Shown: positions 1 to 8,706 of the stretch, one piece after another
Layout: each line of letters opens with the position of its first letter
How positions within the stretch are numbered: the first letter of the stretch is position 1
Origin: Nonomuraea coxensis DSM 45129
GTDB taxonomy: Bacteria > Actinomycetota > Actinomycetes > Streptosporangiales > Streptosporangiaceae
DNA: 64,000 nucleotides
NCBI RefSeq assembly: GCF_019397265.1
Contig: NZ_CP068985.1
Span: 8,712,501-8,776,500 of the forward strand
Reading direction: 5' to 3'
Program-made: the position numbers and the translations under genes
The notes under the pieces: generated by a model
The model's database searches: none
Seen by the model: only the letters and a program-made list of their open reading frames with translations
What the model was told of the DNA's origin: nothing

Positions 1-1
1 G

Positions 2-616
2 GTGCGCGTCCACACCCGGGTCGCCGACCTCTACAACGAGCCGATGGACCAGACAGAGCAGCAGCTCCGGCTGACGGTCGAGGCGCTGCGCGAGTCGCAG
101 GAGCACGAGCTGCTCAACAACCGCGAGTTCGGGCTGCTGCACAACGTCGATCCCCGGCAGCGGCTCTACACCCGCACGGGGCCGCCGGGTCCCGACGACC
201 TCGACGAGCTGCTGTGCCGCAGGAAGAAGTCCCGCTTCTTCCTGGCCCATCCGCGGGCGATCGCCGCCTTCCACCGGGAGTGCAGCGCCCGCGGCGTCTA
301 CCCCGACAGCGTCGAGCTGCACGGGGCGCGGCTGACCGCCTGGCGGGGCGTGCCCGTCCTGCCCTGCGACAAGATCCCGGTCACCCGGCAGGGCACCAGC
401 ACGATCCTCGTCCTGCGCACCGGCGAGGACGACCAGGGCGTGGTCGGGCTGCGTCCCACCGCCGTCCCCGGCCAGCGCGAGCCGGGGCTGAGCGTCCGCT
501 TCACCGGCATCGACGCGCGGGGCATCGCCTCCTACCTGGTCAGCGCCTACTACTCGGGCGCCGTCCTGGTGCCGGACGCGCTCGGCGCGCTGGAGCATGT
601 CAAGGTGGCCGGCTGA
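2..616 (+). CDS. Family 2 encapsulin shell protein, 3' part (5' end outside window)
   Basis: The reading frame is open to the window edge, so only the C-terminal 204 residues or so are visible. The stretch with VHTRVADLYNEP, FGLLHN, FLAHPRAIAAF, WRGVPVLPCDKIPV and SYLVSAYYSGAVLVPDALG is what I know from HK97-fold family 2 encapsulins (SrpI/EshA type), which assemble into protein nanocompartments. Family 2B members carry a cyclic-nucleotide-binding insertion; none lies in the visible part, so 2A versus 2B cannot be decided. The gene ends 25 bp before a geosmin synthase on the same strand, and known 2B shells load terpene cyclases, so the neighbour is the likely cargo. The HK97/encapsulin assignment is strong; the cargo link is inference. 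Confidence 0.85.
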   Translation: MRVHTRVADLYNEPMDQTEQQLRLTVEALRESQEHELLNNREFGLLHNVDPRQRLYTRTGPPGPDDLDELLCRRKKSRFFLAHPRAIAAFHRECSARGVYPDSVELHGARLTAWRGVPVLPCDKIPVTRQGTSTILVLRTGEDDQGVVGLRPTAVPGQREPGLSVRFTGIDARGIASYLVSAYYSGAVLVPDALGALEHVKVAG

Positions 617-641
617 ACGTTCTCCCGCCGAAGGAGCTTTG

Positions 642-2828
642 ATGAGCCAACCGTTCGAACTGCCGGACTTCTACGTGCCGTACCCGGCCCGGCTCAACCC
701 CCATCTGGAGGTGGCCAACGCCCACTCCAAGCGGTGGGCGCGGGCCATGGGGATGCTGGAGGGCTCGGGGGTGTGGGAGGAGTCCGATCTCGACGCCCAC
801 GACTACCCGTTGATGTGCGCCTACACCCATCCCGACTGCGACGCCGACGAGCTGTGCCTGATCACCGACTGGTACGTGTGGGTGTTCTTCTTCGACGACC
901 ACTTCCTGGAGGTGTTCAAACGCTCCGGCGACCTGGAGGGCAGCCGGGGCTACCTGGCCCGGCTGGGCGCGTTCATGCCGATGGGCGACGACCTGTCCAT
1001 GCCTGAGCCGGCCAACCCGGTCGAGGCGGGGCTGGCCGACCTGTGGGTGCGCACGGTGCCCGGCATGTCGAAGGACTGGCGCGAACGTTTCGCCGAGAGC
1101 ACCCGCAACCTGCTGAACGAGTCGCTGTGGGAGCTGGCCAACATCAACAAGGGCCGGATCTCCAACCCGGTCGAGTACATCGAGATGCGCCGCAAGGTGG
1201 GCGGCGCGCCCTGGTCGGCGGGGCTGGTGGAGCACGCCGTGGGGGCCGAGGTGCCGGCCAGGCTGGCCGCGACCCGGCCGCTGCGGGTGCTCAAGGACAC
1301 CTTCTCCGACGCCGTCCACCTGCGCAACGACCTGTTCTCCTACGAGCGGGAGGTCGGTGACGAGGGCGAGCTGAGCAACGGCGTGCTGGTGCTGGAGACG
1401 TTCCTCGGCTGCACCACGCAGGAGGCCGCGAACGCGGTCAACGACCTGCTGACCTCGCGGCTGCAGCAGTTCGAGCACACGGCGGTGACGGAGCTCGGGC
1501 CGCTGTTCGCCGAGCACGGCATCGACCCGGTCTCGGCGGCCGGGGTGCTGGCCTACGTCAAGGGGCTCCAGGACTGGCAGTCGGGCGGCCACGAGTGGCA
1601 CCTGCGCTCCAGCCGCTACATGAACCAGCGGGCCGGGGCGAGCCGGCCGCTCGGCATGTCGTCGCTGGTCGACCTGCTGGGCGCCAAGCGGGTCAGGAGC
1701 TTCACGCACGTCCCGTACGAGCGGGTGGGGCCGAGCGTGATCCCCGACGACCTCTACGTGCCGTTCCCGCTGCGGCTCTCGCCGCACCTGGACAACGCCC
1801 GGCGGAGCATCGTGGAGTGGTGCGCGGCGATGGGCATCCTGGAGGCCCAGCCGGGGGTGGCGGGCTCGGCGGTGTGGGACGAGCGGAAGCTGGTCGACTA
1901 CGACCTGGCGCTGTGCGCCGCCGGGCTGCATCCCGACGCCACTCCCGAGGAGCTGGACCTGGCCGCGTTCTGGCTGGCGTGGGGGACGTACGGCGACGAC
2001 TACTTCCCGGCCGTCTTCGGCCGCACCGGCAACCTGGCCGCCGCCAAGATCGCGGTCGACCGGTTCTCGGCGTGCATGCCGCTGGACGGCTCGCCGGCGC
2101 CGCCGCCCGCGAACGCGCTGGAGCGGAGCCTCGCCGACGTCTGGGCCCGTACGGCAGGGCCCATGCCGGCCGGTCACCGCCGCAAGCTGCGCGAGTCGGT
2201 GGAGAAGATGTGCCAGGGGTGGCTGTGGGAGCTGGCGGGCGAGGTCGCGCAGCACGTGCCCGACCCGGTCGACTATCTGGAGATGCGCCGGCTGACCTTC
2301 GGCTCCGACCTGACCATGAGCCTCTGCCGGCTGCGCCACGACCGGGGCGTCCCTGACGACGTCTACGCCAGCGGCCCGATGCGGGCGCTGGAGAACGCCA
2401 TGATGGACGCGGGCTGCCTGCTCAACGACATCTTCTCCTACCAGAAGGAGATCGAGTTCGGGGGCGAGGTGCACAACTGCGTCCTCGTCGTGCGGAGCTT
2501 CTTCGACTGCGACTACCCGGCCGCGCTGCGCATCGTCACCGACCTGCTGGCCGCGCGGGTCAGGCAGTTCGAGCACATCGTGGCGAACGAGCTGCCGATC
2601 GTCTGCGACGACTTCGGCCTCGACGCCGAGGCGCGCGGCACCCTCGACGGCTTCGTGGCGGAGCTGCGCGACTGGCTCGCCGCCATACTCAACTGGCACC
2701 GGGGCTGCTTCCGCTACGACGAGGAGAGCCTGCGCCGGCACCACCGGCCGCCGCGCGTCACGCTCGGCGGCCCCACCGGCCTCGGCACCTCGGCGGCGGT
2801 CGCCTTCCCCGTGTTGTCCGGCAGGTGA
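642..2828 (+). CDS. geoA: Bifunctional germacradienol/geosmin synthase
   Basis: Two-domain class I terpene cyclase of 728 aa (family about 725). The N-terminal half turns farnesyl diphosphate into germacradienol; the C-terminal half converts that to geosmin. The N-domain has the Mg-binding motif DDHFLE at residues 85-90 and the NSE motif NDLFSYERE near 229-237. The C-domain, starting near 365, has the variant GDDYFPAVF and NDIFSYQKE, as in characterised Streptomyces enzymes. The ATG at 642 has the SD AAGGAGC at 631-637. The C-terminal tail holds PTGLGTS, which I recall from ordinary geosmin synthases, so it is not by itself a special targeting peptide. It sits 25 bp after an encapsulin gene and is probably co-transcribed with it. 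Confidence 0.95.
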   Translation: MSQPFELPDFYVPYPARLNPHLEVANAHSKRWARAMGMLEGSGVWEESDLDAHDYPLMCAYTHPDCDADELCLITDWYVWVFFFDDHFLEVFKRSGDLEGSRGYLARLGAFMPMGDDLSMPEPANPVEAGLADLWVRTVPGMSKDWRERFAESTRNLLNESLWELANINKGRISNPVEYIEMRRKVGGAPWSAGLVEHAVGAEVPARLAATRPLRVLKDTFSDAVHLRNDLFSYEREVGDEGELSNGVLVLETFLGCTTQEAANAVNDLLTSRLQQFEHTAVTELGPLFAEHGIDPVSAAGVLAYVKGLQDWQSGGHEWHLRSSRYMNQRAGASRPLGMSSLVDLLGAKRVRSFTHVPYERVGPSVIPDDLYVPFPLRLSPHLDNARRSIVEWCAAMGILEAQPGVAGSAVWDERKLVDYDLALCAAGLHPDATPEELDLAAFWLAWGTYGDDYFPAVFGRTGNLAAAKIAVDRFSACMPLDGSPAPPPANALERSLADVWARTAGPMPAGHRRKLRESVEKMCQGWLWELAGEVAQHVPDPVDYLEMRRLTFGSDLTMSLCRLRHDRGVPDDVYASGPMRALENAMMDAGCLLNDIFSYQKEIEFGGEVHNCVLVVRSFFDCDYPAALRIVTDLLAARVRQFEHIVANELPIVCDDFGLDAEARGTLDGFVAELRDWLAAILNWHRGCFRYDEESLRRHHRPPRVTLGGPTGLGTSAAVAFPVLSGR

Positions 2829-2837
2829 GAACGCTTC

Positions 2838-3203
2838 TCAGATGGGCAGCTGATGGGCTCGGGACTCCTGGTACCAGCCCATCAGCCGCAACAGCCGGAC
2901 CTGATACGCGGTGAGGTTGCGCAGCCTGATCCAGCGCTGCTCCGGCGGCAGCGCCGGCAGGGCCAGCACGCGCAGCCCCGAGACGTCGATGAAGGTCAGG
3001 CCGCCGGTGTCGACGACGATCTGCTCGCCCCGGCGGCAGCCCGTCAGGGCGACGGCCAGGGCGTAGCTGTTGGAGGCGTCGACCTGGCCGACCAGCGTGA
3101 CGGCGGGCCCGTCGGCCGCCGCGCGCACCGTGACCTTGAGCTGCTCGTCCTGATAGAGCAGCCGATCTTCGAGACGGTTCACGCTCCTCACACCCCCCTT
3201 CAC
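2838..3203 (-). CDS. STAS-domain anti-sigma factor antagonist
   Basis: Single STAS-domain protein of 121 aa (SpoIIAA/RsbV class). Such proteins bind an anti-sigma kinase and free its sigma factor; the switch is phosphorylation of a serine in the D-x-S-G loop. Here that loop is FIDVSGLRVLALP, with the serine kept. I chose GTG 3203 because GGGGAG lies about 5 nt upstream; in-frame GTGs at 3191 and 3182 are alternatives, and a longer frame to 3377 has low-complexity sequence. It converges on geoA (9 bp apart). No cognate anti-sigma kinase gene is visible in the window. Confidence 0.85.
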   Translation of the reverse strand: MKGGVRSVNRLEDRLLYQDEQLKVTVRAAADGPAVTLVGQVDASNSYALAVALTGCRRGEQIVVDTGGLTFIDVSGLRVLALPALPPEQRWIRLRNLTAYQVRLLRLMGWYQESRAHQLPI

Positions 3204-3553
3204 GCACGCTCCCCGGGGGTTTGGTGGCCGTACACGCGGTGAGCGCCATCGGCCAGAACCAAGGTTACACGAAGTATGTTTCACTATGTAATCTTCGCGA
3301 GAATATGACCGAATTAGCGCGGAATCCTGAAGGGGTGCTCCCGGGGGGCTTTCCGTGCGTGATCGGTGGCCCGGCAATGCCGTCGTGGCCGACGCTGGAT
3401 GCCCTATCTGCCCGTTTTGCCGTGGATCTTCCAGGCCCCGAAATTTCGTGACTCGTCCTTATTTGCCGGAAGACTTGCCGCGAATTTCGGCGGTAAGTAA
3501 GCCGCACAGCAGACAACGCTCACAAACGGGCCATGCGGGGATGGTGACGACAC
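3204..3553. other. 350-bp intergenic region between divergent genes
   Basis: This is AT-richer than its surroundings and holds the divergent promoters of the STAS gene and the NlpC/P60 gene. An imperfect inverted repeat, GGTTACA at 3263-3269 and TGTAATC at 3287-3293 (6 of 7 pairs), lies about 60 bp ahead of the STAS start. I see no gene and no known riboswitch. Confidence 0.4.
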
Positions 3554-4081
3554 ATGACCGGGAGAGGATCGCCGGCGCGGGTGCTCACGTACGCGCTGGC
3601 GTGCGTGCTGGCGTACGTTCTTCATGCGCAGGCGGCGCCGGCCGCGTGGAGCGCGCGCTCGGCCGCCGGAAGCATCGCGCTGCGCGCGGCGATGGAGATG
3701 ATCGGGGTCCCCTACTCGTGGGGCGGCGGCGGGGTGCGCGGGCCCGGCTTCGGCATCGGGAAGGGCGCGGGCACGAAGGGCTTCGACTGCTCGGGGCTCA
3801 CCGAGTACGCCTACGCGCGGGCGGGCGCGGCCATCGGGACCACCTCGCAGGAGCAGTGGCGCTCGGGGATCCGGCTGCCGAAGGAGCTGATCGAGCCCGG
3901 CGACCTGGTCTTCTTCGACAACGACCGCACCAGTCCCGGGCCGGAGCACGTGGGGATCGCGGTGGACGCGACGACGATGGTGCACGCGCCCTACACGGGG
4001 GCGTTCGTGCGGACGGACCGGCTCGACCGGTCCGACTTCCTGGGGGCGGTACGGCCGGGGGTCGGCCGCTCAGCCGTCTGA
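3554..4081 (+). CDS. Secreted NlpC/P60 peptidoglycan hydrolase
   Basis: 175 aa with an N-terminal hydrophobic stretch (residues 10-30, AQA-like cleavage region), so exported. The rest is one NlpC/P60 cysteine peptidase domain, which cuts peptide stems of peptidoglycan. Catalytic Cys79 sits in FDCSGLTEYAY, the His in GPEHVGIAV near 135, and a third polar position near HAPYTG. A glycine-rich insert (GGGGVRGPGFGIG) precedes the Cys. There is no coiled coil or SH3 domain, unlike the second NlpC/P60 protein at 47.4 kb. The ATG at 3554 has only a weak G-rich SD. Confidence 0.9.
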   Translation: MTGRGSPARVLTYALACVLAYVLHAQAAPAAWSARSAAGSIALRAAMEMIGVPYSWGGGGVRGPGFGIGKGAGTKGFDCSGLTEYAYARAGAAIGTTSQEQWRSGIRLPKELIEPGDLVFFDNDRTSPGPEHVGIAVDATTMVHAPYTGAFVRTDRLDRSDFLGAVRPGVGRSAV

Positions 4082-4108
4082 CCTGGGAAAACAAGAAATG
4101 CGGCCCCT

Positions 4109-4135
4109 GGCCGGCCCCTCGCGAAAGGGCCGGCC
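4109..4135 (+). terminator. GC-rich hairpin after the NlpC/P60 gene
   Basis: A perfect 9-bp stem, GGCCGGCCC at 4109-4117 with GGGCCGGCC at 4127-4135, encloses a 9-nt loop 28 bp after the stop codon. There is no clear U tract, as is usual for actinomycete terminators. Confidence 0.6.
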
Positions 4136-4299
4136 CGGGACCGCACAGCGCCCGTACGGATGCGGCGGCCGACCGGGGTCCACGTGGTCTCGCGACTCAC
4201 CACGCCGAGCCCCGGTCGCTCGCCTGGGCACCAGGAAGGCGACTGGCCAGGCGGCTCCACGGACGGGAGCCGCGATCAGCCTTCCTGCCTACACCGTTC

Positions 4300-4602
4300 T
4301 CAGCTGATGTCGGTGTCGTTGTTGCGGATGCCGACGTTCCGGTTGCCGTCGCCGACCTCGGGCTGGTTGTTGTTCAGCACGTCGAGGTCGATCTCGTCGG
4401 CGAGCTGGATGATGTTCACGTCGAGGTTGTTGAGCGAGTTGTTGGCCACGTCGTTCAGGACGTCGTCGATGATCTGCCACTGGCTGAGGACGGCCTGGCC
4501 GCTGTTGTTCGGGCGGGGGCCGTCGTTGGCGGAGGCAGCAGAGGCCGAGAAGCCGAAAGCGACGGCCGCGATCGCTGCACCGGCGAGGATACGACGGATC
4601 AT
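4300..4602 (-). CDS. Small secreted Asn/Asp-rich protein of unknown function
   Basis: 100 aa. A typical signal peptide (MIRRILAG..., Ala-rich core, ASA-N cleavage near residue 26) is followed by about 74 residues rich in Asn, Asp and Ile/Val (SLNNLDVNII, DVLNNNQPEVGDGN). The ATG at 4602 is set by GGAGG at 4611-4615; the longer frame to 4683 is not needed. There is no cysteine and no domain I recognise. The composition recalls surface or amyloid-like actinomycete proteins, but it lacks chaplin or rodlin signatures. Confidence 0.7.
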   Translation of the reverse strand: MIRRILAGAAIAAVAFGFSASAASANDGPRPNNSGQAVLSQWQIIDDVLNDVANNSLNNLDVNIIQLADEIDLDVLNNNQPEVGDGNRNVGIRNNDTDIS

Positions 4603-4907
4603 GATTGTTTCCTCCATGGATCGGCGCGGAATTTCCGACGCCATAGTCGTTTGTGCAGGGCTGTGAGGTGCCGGGAATAACAATCGCGGCAGGCCGCTGG
4701 TTCCGCAACCCGGATTGCCATTCCGAGGGTCAAGCGGAATCCTCGGTTTCTTGGCATTAGGTTTTGTTCCGCTTCGGCGAGGTACTACATATATCTCGCT
4801 CGGCCGGGCCGCCCAAAGGCGGGTGTTTTAGCTTTGGCCGGGAAATGCGCGGTCGCCTTTTACCTCGGCGTGGGGGACGATCACCCGAAAGTTGGGATTC
4901 CGGCGCG
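4603..4907. other. Non-coding stretch upstream of the Asn-rich protein gene
   Basis: This holds the promoter and leader of the minus-strand small secreted protein (SD at 4611-4615) and an AT-richer patch around 4740-4800. I see no further gene or strong hairpin. Confidence 0.4.
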
Positions 4908-5257
4908 CGGCCAGAAGCAACCCTGGGGCCCCTGGCCGAGTCCGGGCCGGCGGCGCTGGAGCTCGGCACGGGCACCGGCGTGGGCGCCGCCTGGCCGGTG
5001 AGCGGGCTCTCGCCCGGCGGGACGTGACGGTGACGAGCGTCGAGCCGGATCCGGAGCGGGCCGCGCCGGCCGCGTCCGGTGACTGGCCGGGCTTCGTGGA
5101 ACCTCCGTACGGGCTGGAGCTCCTGCCCGGGCTCGGCACGTTCGAGCCGATCTTCGCCGGCGCGGCGGCCGGCAAGCAGGTGGGGCCGGCGCCCGGCGCG
5201 ACCTGGGACGCGGGCTTCGCGGCCCTGGGCGTCGTCCTCGCGGCGGCCAGAAATTAG
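4908..5257 (+). pseudogene. Probable relic of a class I SAM-dependent methyltransferase
   Basis: One frame (stop at 5025-5027) carries GPAALELGTGTG, a methyltransferase motif I (about 4945-4980). The continuation expected after the first strand appears in another frame as DVTVTSVEPDPERA (about 5020-5065) and runs to TAG 5255-5257 with no intact later motifs. The remnant is far shorter than a methyltransferase domain (about 200 aa) and has no good start. I read it as a frameshifted, truncated copy. It could also be chance GC-rich frames, since motif I alone is weak evidence. Confidence 0.35.
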
Positions 5258-5387
5258 GCAAATCCGCAGTAAATGCACAAATAGCCGACGCTTTTCGTTT
5301 GCCGGGAAATACAGTACACAGGGCGGAGGCCGTGGCAGGATTGGCCACGGACCGGAACCATGGCGAACTGCCGATTGAGGAGCATAG

Positions 5388-6293
5388 ATGCGGGGTGCTC
5401 ACAATATGGGCGACATGACCGAAATACCGGATCGTGATTCCCTGCAATCAGGACCGAGCGCGCTGCGCCTGCTCATCGGCGCTCACCTGCGCCGCCTGCG
5501 CGAGGCGGCCGACGTCACCCGCGAGGCCGCCGCGTACGCGATCCGCGGCTCCCAGTCGAAGATCAGCCGCATGGAGGCCGGCCGCACCAGCTTCAAGCCG
5601 CGTGACGTGACCGACCTGCTCGCCCTCTACGGCGTACGCGACCGGGCCGAGCGCGACAGCCTGCTCGCCCTGGTCGCGCAGGCCAACGCGCCGAGCTGGT
5701 GGCACGAATACCGCGACGTCGTCCCCGACTGGTTCGAGCCCTACCTCGGCCTGGAGCAGGACGCCGCGCTCATCCGCACCTACGGCGTCCAGCACGTCCC
5801 CGCCCTGCTGCAGACCGAGGACTACGCCCGCGAGATCATCGCCCGCAACCACGAGGGCGAGCCCTCGGCGCGGATCGCGCGGCTGCTCGCGGTGCGCCTG
5901 CGCCGCCGCCGCGCCCTCGGCCCGCCCGCCCCGCGCAAGCTCTGGGCGGTGCTCGACGAAGGCGCGCTGCGCCGCCGGGTGGGCGACGAGGACGTCATGC
6001 GGGCCCAGCTCGAACACCTCGCCCGCATGGCCGAGCGGCCCAACGTCACGCTGCAGGTGTTCCCCTTCGCCAGCGGCTCCGCGCTCGGCGGGGTCGGCCC
6101 GGTCACCCTCCTGCGCTTCGCCCAGGACGAGCTGCCCGACGTGGTCTACCTCGAACACCTCACCGGCGCCCAATACCTCAACAAGGAGAACGAGGTGCGC
6201 CACTACCGCCACCTGCTCAACGAGCTGGGCGTGCACGCCCCGCCCCCGTCCGAGACCCCGTCGATCCTCCACGGGATGATCGAGCGCCTCTGA
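5388..6293 (+). CDS. XRE-family regulator with DUF5753
   Basis: 301 aa. The N-terminal helix-turn-helix (about residues 24-80; LREAADVTREAAAYAI, SQSKISRMEAGR) is followed by the C-terminal DUF5753 domain (ALLQTEDYARE, WAVLDEGALRR, LQVFPFASG). This class is hugely expanded in Streptomyces and relatives and often paired with a DUF397 or DUF574 gene; a DUF574 methyltransferase lies convergently 6 bp away. GAGGAG about 7 nt upstream supports ATG 5388. The target is unknown. Confidence 0.92.
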   Translation: MRGAHNMGDMTEIPDRDSLQSGPSALRLLIGAHLRRLREAADVTREAAAYAIRGSQSKISRMEAGRTSFKPRDVTDLLALYGVRDRAERDSLLALVAQANAPSWWHEYRDVVPDWFEPYLGLEQDAALIRTYGVQHVPALLQTEDYAREIIARNHEGEPSARIARLLAVRLRRRRALGPPAPRKLWAVLDEGALRRRVGDEDVMRAQLEHLARMAERPNVTLQVFPFASGSALGGVGPVTLLRFAQDELPDVVYLEHLTGAQYLNKENEVRHYRHLLNELGVHAPPPSETPSILHGMIERL

Positions 6294-6299
6294 CGCGGG

Positions 6300-7121
6300 T
6301 CAGGGCTTGCGGGCGACCCCGCACAGCGCGTCCACCTCGGCGAGCGAGGCCATCGGGTCGGGGTCGGGCCGCCAGCGCGTGATCGACACCACGCCCGGCT
6401 CGACCAGCTCCAGCCCGTCGAAGAAGCGGGCGAACTCCTCGCGGCTCCGCAGGTGGTAAGGCGCCCCCGGCCCCTCGTTGTGCTCCTCCTGGGCCCGGTC
6501 GAGCGCCTCGCCGGTGACGACGTTGGCGCCGTCCCACATGGCGAGGTAGCTGCCGGACGGCAGGGCCTCCATCAGCCGCCCGACGATCGCGTAGGCCCCG
6601 TCCTCCTCGCTCACGTAGCCCGCGATGCCCATGAGCATGAGCGCGACCGGCCGCGTGAGGTCGAGGGTGCCCGCCGCGGCGGCGATGATCTTGTCGGGTT
6701 CGCGCAGGTCGGCGTCCACGTAGTCGGTCGCGCCCTCGGGGGTGCCGACCAGGAGGGCGCGGGCGTGGGCGAGCACCAGGGGATCGTTGTCGACGTACAC
6801 CACCCGGCAGGCCGGGTGGGCGCGCTGGGCGACCTCGTGCGTGTTGTCCACGGTCGGCAGGCCGGTGCCGACATCGAGGAACTGGCGCACGCCCGCCTCC
6901 TCGACCAGGTGCCGCACGATGCGGGCGAGCAGGTGCCGGGACAGGCGCGCGATCTCCACGATGTCGGGGAAGGCCGCGCTGAACTGGTCGCCGGCCTCCC
7001 GGTCCGCGTCGTAGTGATCCTTGCCGCCGAGCCAGTAGTTCCACATGCGGGCGGCGTGCGGGACGCTGGTGTCGATGCGAGGCGACAGGGCCTCTCCGGC
7101 GGCGTACGGTTCTCCGGTCAT
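6300..7121 (-). CDS. SAM-dependent methyltransferase, DUF574 family
   Basis: 273 aa, full length for the DUF574 (Methyltransf_19) family. Family hallmarks: IDTSVPHAARMWNYWLGGKDHY near the N terminus, then motif I variant QFLDVGTGLP, the acidic YVDNDPLVLAHARAL and a LMLMGIAGYVSEED-type segment. Substrates are unknown; actinomycetes have many copies. ATG 7121 has GGAG 7 nt upstream; the frame extends to 7160 but without an SD. It converges on the XRE gene, a pairing common in these genomes. Confidence 0.88.
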   Translation of the reverse strand: MTGEPYAAGEALSPRIDTSVPHAARMWNYWLGGKDHYDADREAGDQFSAAFPDIVEIARLSRHLLARIVRHLVEEAGVRQFLDVGTGLPTVDNTHEVAQRAHPACRVVYVDNDPLVLAHARALLVGTPEGATDYVDADLREPDKIIAAAAGTLDLTRPVALMLMGIAGYVSEEDGAYAIVGRLMEALPSGSYLAMWDGANVVTGEALDRAQEEHNEGPGAPYHLRSREEFARFFDGLELVEPGVVSITRWRPDPDPMASLAEVDALCGVARKP

Positions 7122-7346
7122 GGAGCTGCTCCAGTGATGTCGGATCCGCGGGATCTTCAACCTAGCGTCCCGACTGTCCGCCTTCCAGGCCCAGGAGAGC
7201 TTTCATCGATCTTCGTCGCCGAGCCGGTCGAGGGCGGCGGACCGGCGGCGTACGGCCGCTGCCTGGTCATCCCCGTCTCGCGGGCGCCGTCCCACTGGCA
7301 TTTGGGCAGCATGGTGTCAATCTCCAGCCGTGCGAGGATAGGGGCC

Positions 7347-8690
7347 ATGGCAGAGATCGTCGGCGGTGGACGTCCGGTCAACGACGCCGAACGGCGCGTC
7401 ATCGCATATCTGCGCGACCACGCGCCCGCCGACTGGCTGCTGCTGCACAACATCGAGGTCCCGCGCGGCAACGACGTCTTCGAGGTCGACCTGCTCGTGC
7501 TGACCGGCCACTCGCTCGTGGTCGTCGACGTCAAGGGCACCCGGGGACGCATCGAGGTGTCGGGCACGCGCTGGTTCCCGCCCCGGCGGGAGGCGTTCGG
7601 CTCGCCGGTGGCCAAGCTGCGGGGCACCGCCAAGGCGCTCAAGGGCCTGCTGGTGTCCAGGTCCACCCAGCTCGAACGGGTCTACGTCGACAGCCTGGTC
7701 GTGCTCAGCTCCCCCGACGCCGAGCTGGTCGACCCGGCCGGGCGCGACGCCGTCAACGTCACCACCGTGCCCGAGCTGGTCGCCACGCTGAGCGACGTCT
7801 CGCGGGTGCGGCGCGGGTGCAGCCCGCACGTGCGGCCCTACATGACGGCCGTGCTCGACGCGCTCAACCAGACCGTACGCCGCAGCACCGCGCCGCCCCG
7901 CTTCGGCAACTGGGAGGTCGAGGAGCAGCTCGGCGGCGACGCCAAGGTCACCGAATACCGCGCCTTCAACGCCACGCTGCCGGGCAGCGAGACCGTGCTG
8001 CTGCGGGTCTACCAGGCCGACCCGCTCGCCGACCACGAGTCGCGGGCCGCCGAGCGGCAGCGCATCGCCAACGCCTACCAGAGCCTGGCCCGCATCCCGC
8101 CGCACCCGTGCGTGGTGCGCTCGCGCGATTTCTTCGCGATCGACGACGAGAGCAGGTTCGTGCTGGTGCTCGACGACGTGCACGGTCAGTCGCTGCACCT
8201 GTCGCCGCCCCGGGGCGCGCGCATGAGCGTGGTCCAGGACCTGCTGAGCGGCCTCGCCCACGCCCACGCCAACGGCGTCGTGCACCGCGCGCTCACCCCG
8301 GCCAGCGTGCTCGTCACCGACGACGGCCACGCCGTGCTCACCGGCTTCGACTACGCCAAGCTCGGCCCGCGCAACTACACCGTCGCCCACGAGCTGGGCA
8401 ACGTGCTCGACGCCGCCTACGTCTCCCCCGAGTGCCAGGAGCGGCCCGACCGGATGACCACGGCCTCCGACGTCTACTCGGCCGGGGTGATCGCCCACCA
8501 GCTCCTCACCGGCGAGCTGCCGACCGGCGCCGACGGCCCCGGCGTGCCCGAGGTCGTGCGCCGCATGCTCGACCACTCGCCCGCGAGGCGGCCGTCCGCG
8601 GCCGACGCCCTCCAGGCGCTGACCGCCGCGCCGCCGCCCCAGGGCTCCCGCCTCGGCCGCCTGGTCCGCCGCCTGGTCCTCCGTCCCTGA
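7347..8690 (+). CDS. NERD-domain protein with a degenerate protein-kinase domain
   Basis: 447 aa. Residues 1-140 form a NERD domain, a predicted restriction-endonuclease fold, with likely active residues kept: FEVD (E46, D48) and VVDVKG (D61, K63). From about 187 a eukaryotic-type kinase fold follows (FGNWEVEEQLGG, end TGELPTGADGP), but key residues are gone: no glycine-rich loop, Arg220 where the ATP lysine should be, HRALTPASV at 313-321 for HRDLKPxN, and GFDYAKL for DFG. It should therefore be a pseudokinase. NERD-kinase fusions occur in PglW of Pgl/BREX defence; this one is much shorter and no pgl/brx genes are near. GAGGAT lies 7 nt before ATG 7347, suggesting a leaderless start. Confidence 0.85.
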   Translation: MAEIVGGGRPVNDAERRVIAYLRDHAPADWLLLHNIEVPRGNDVFEVDLLVLTGHSLVVVDVKGTRGRIEVSGTRWFPPRREAFGSPVAKLRGTAKALKGLLVSRSTQLERVYVDSLVVLSSPDAELVDPAGRDAVNVTTVPELVATLSDVSRVRRGCSPHVRPYMTAVLDALNQTVRRSTAPPRFGNWEVEEQLGGDAKVTEYRAFNATLPGSETVLLRVYQADPLADHESRAAERQRIANAYQSLARIPPHPCVVRSRDFFAIDDESRFVLVLDDVHGQSLHLSPPRGARMSVVQDLLSGLAHAHANGVVHRALTPASVLVTDDGHAVLTGFDYAKLGPRNYTVAHELGNVLDAAYVSPECQERPDRMTTASDVYSAGVIAHQLLTGELPTGADGPGVPEVVRRMLDHSPARRPSAADALQALTAAPPPQGSRLGRLVRRLVLRP

Positions 8691-8706
8691 CCCCGCGCCG
8701 GGGCGG

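Noticed and set aside
600..2744. 714-aa minus-strand frame opposite geoA
   Set aside because: It mirrors the third-position GC bias of geoA, has low-complexity His/Val/Gly/Arg content and no domain; it is a shadow frame.
3263..3293. Inverted repeat GGTTACA/TGTAATC as an operator
   Set aside because: One mismatch and a 17-bp spacer make chance likely in an AT-rich patch; listed only within the intergenic entry.
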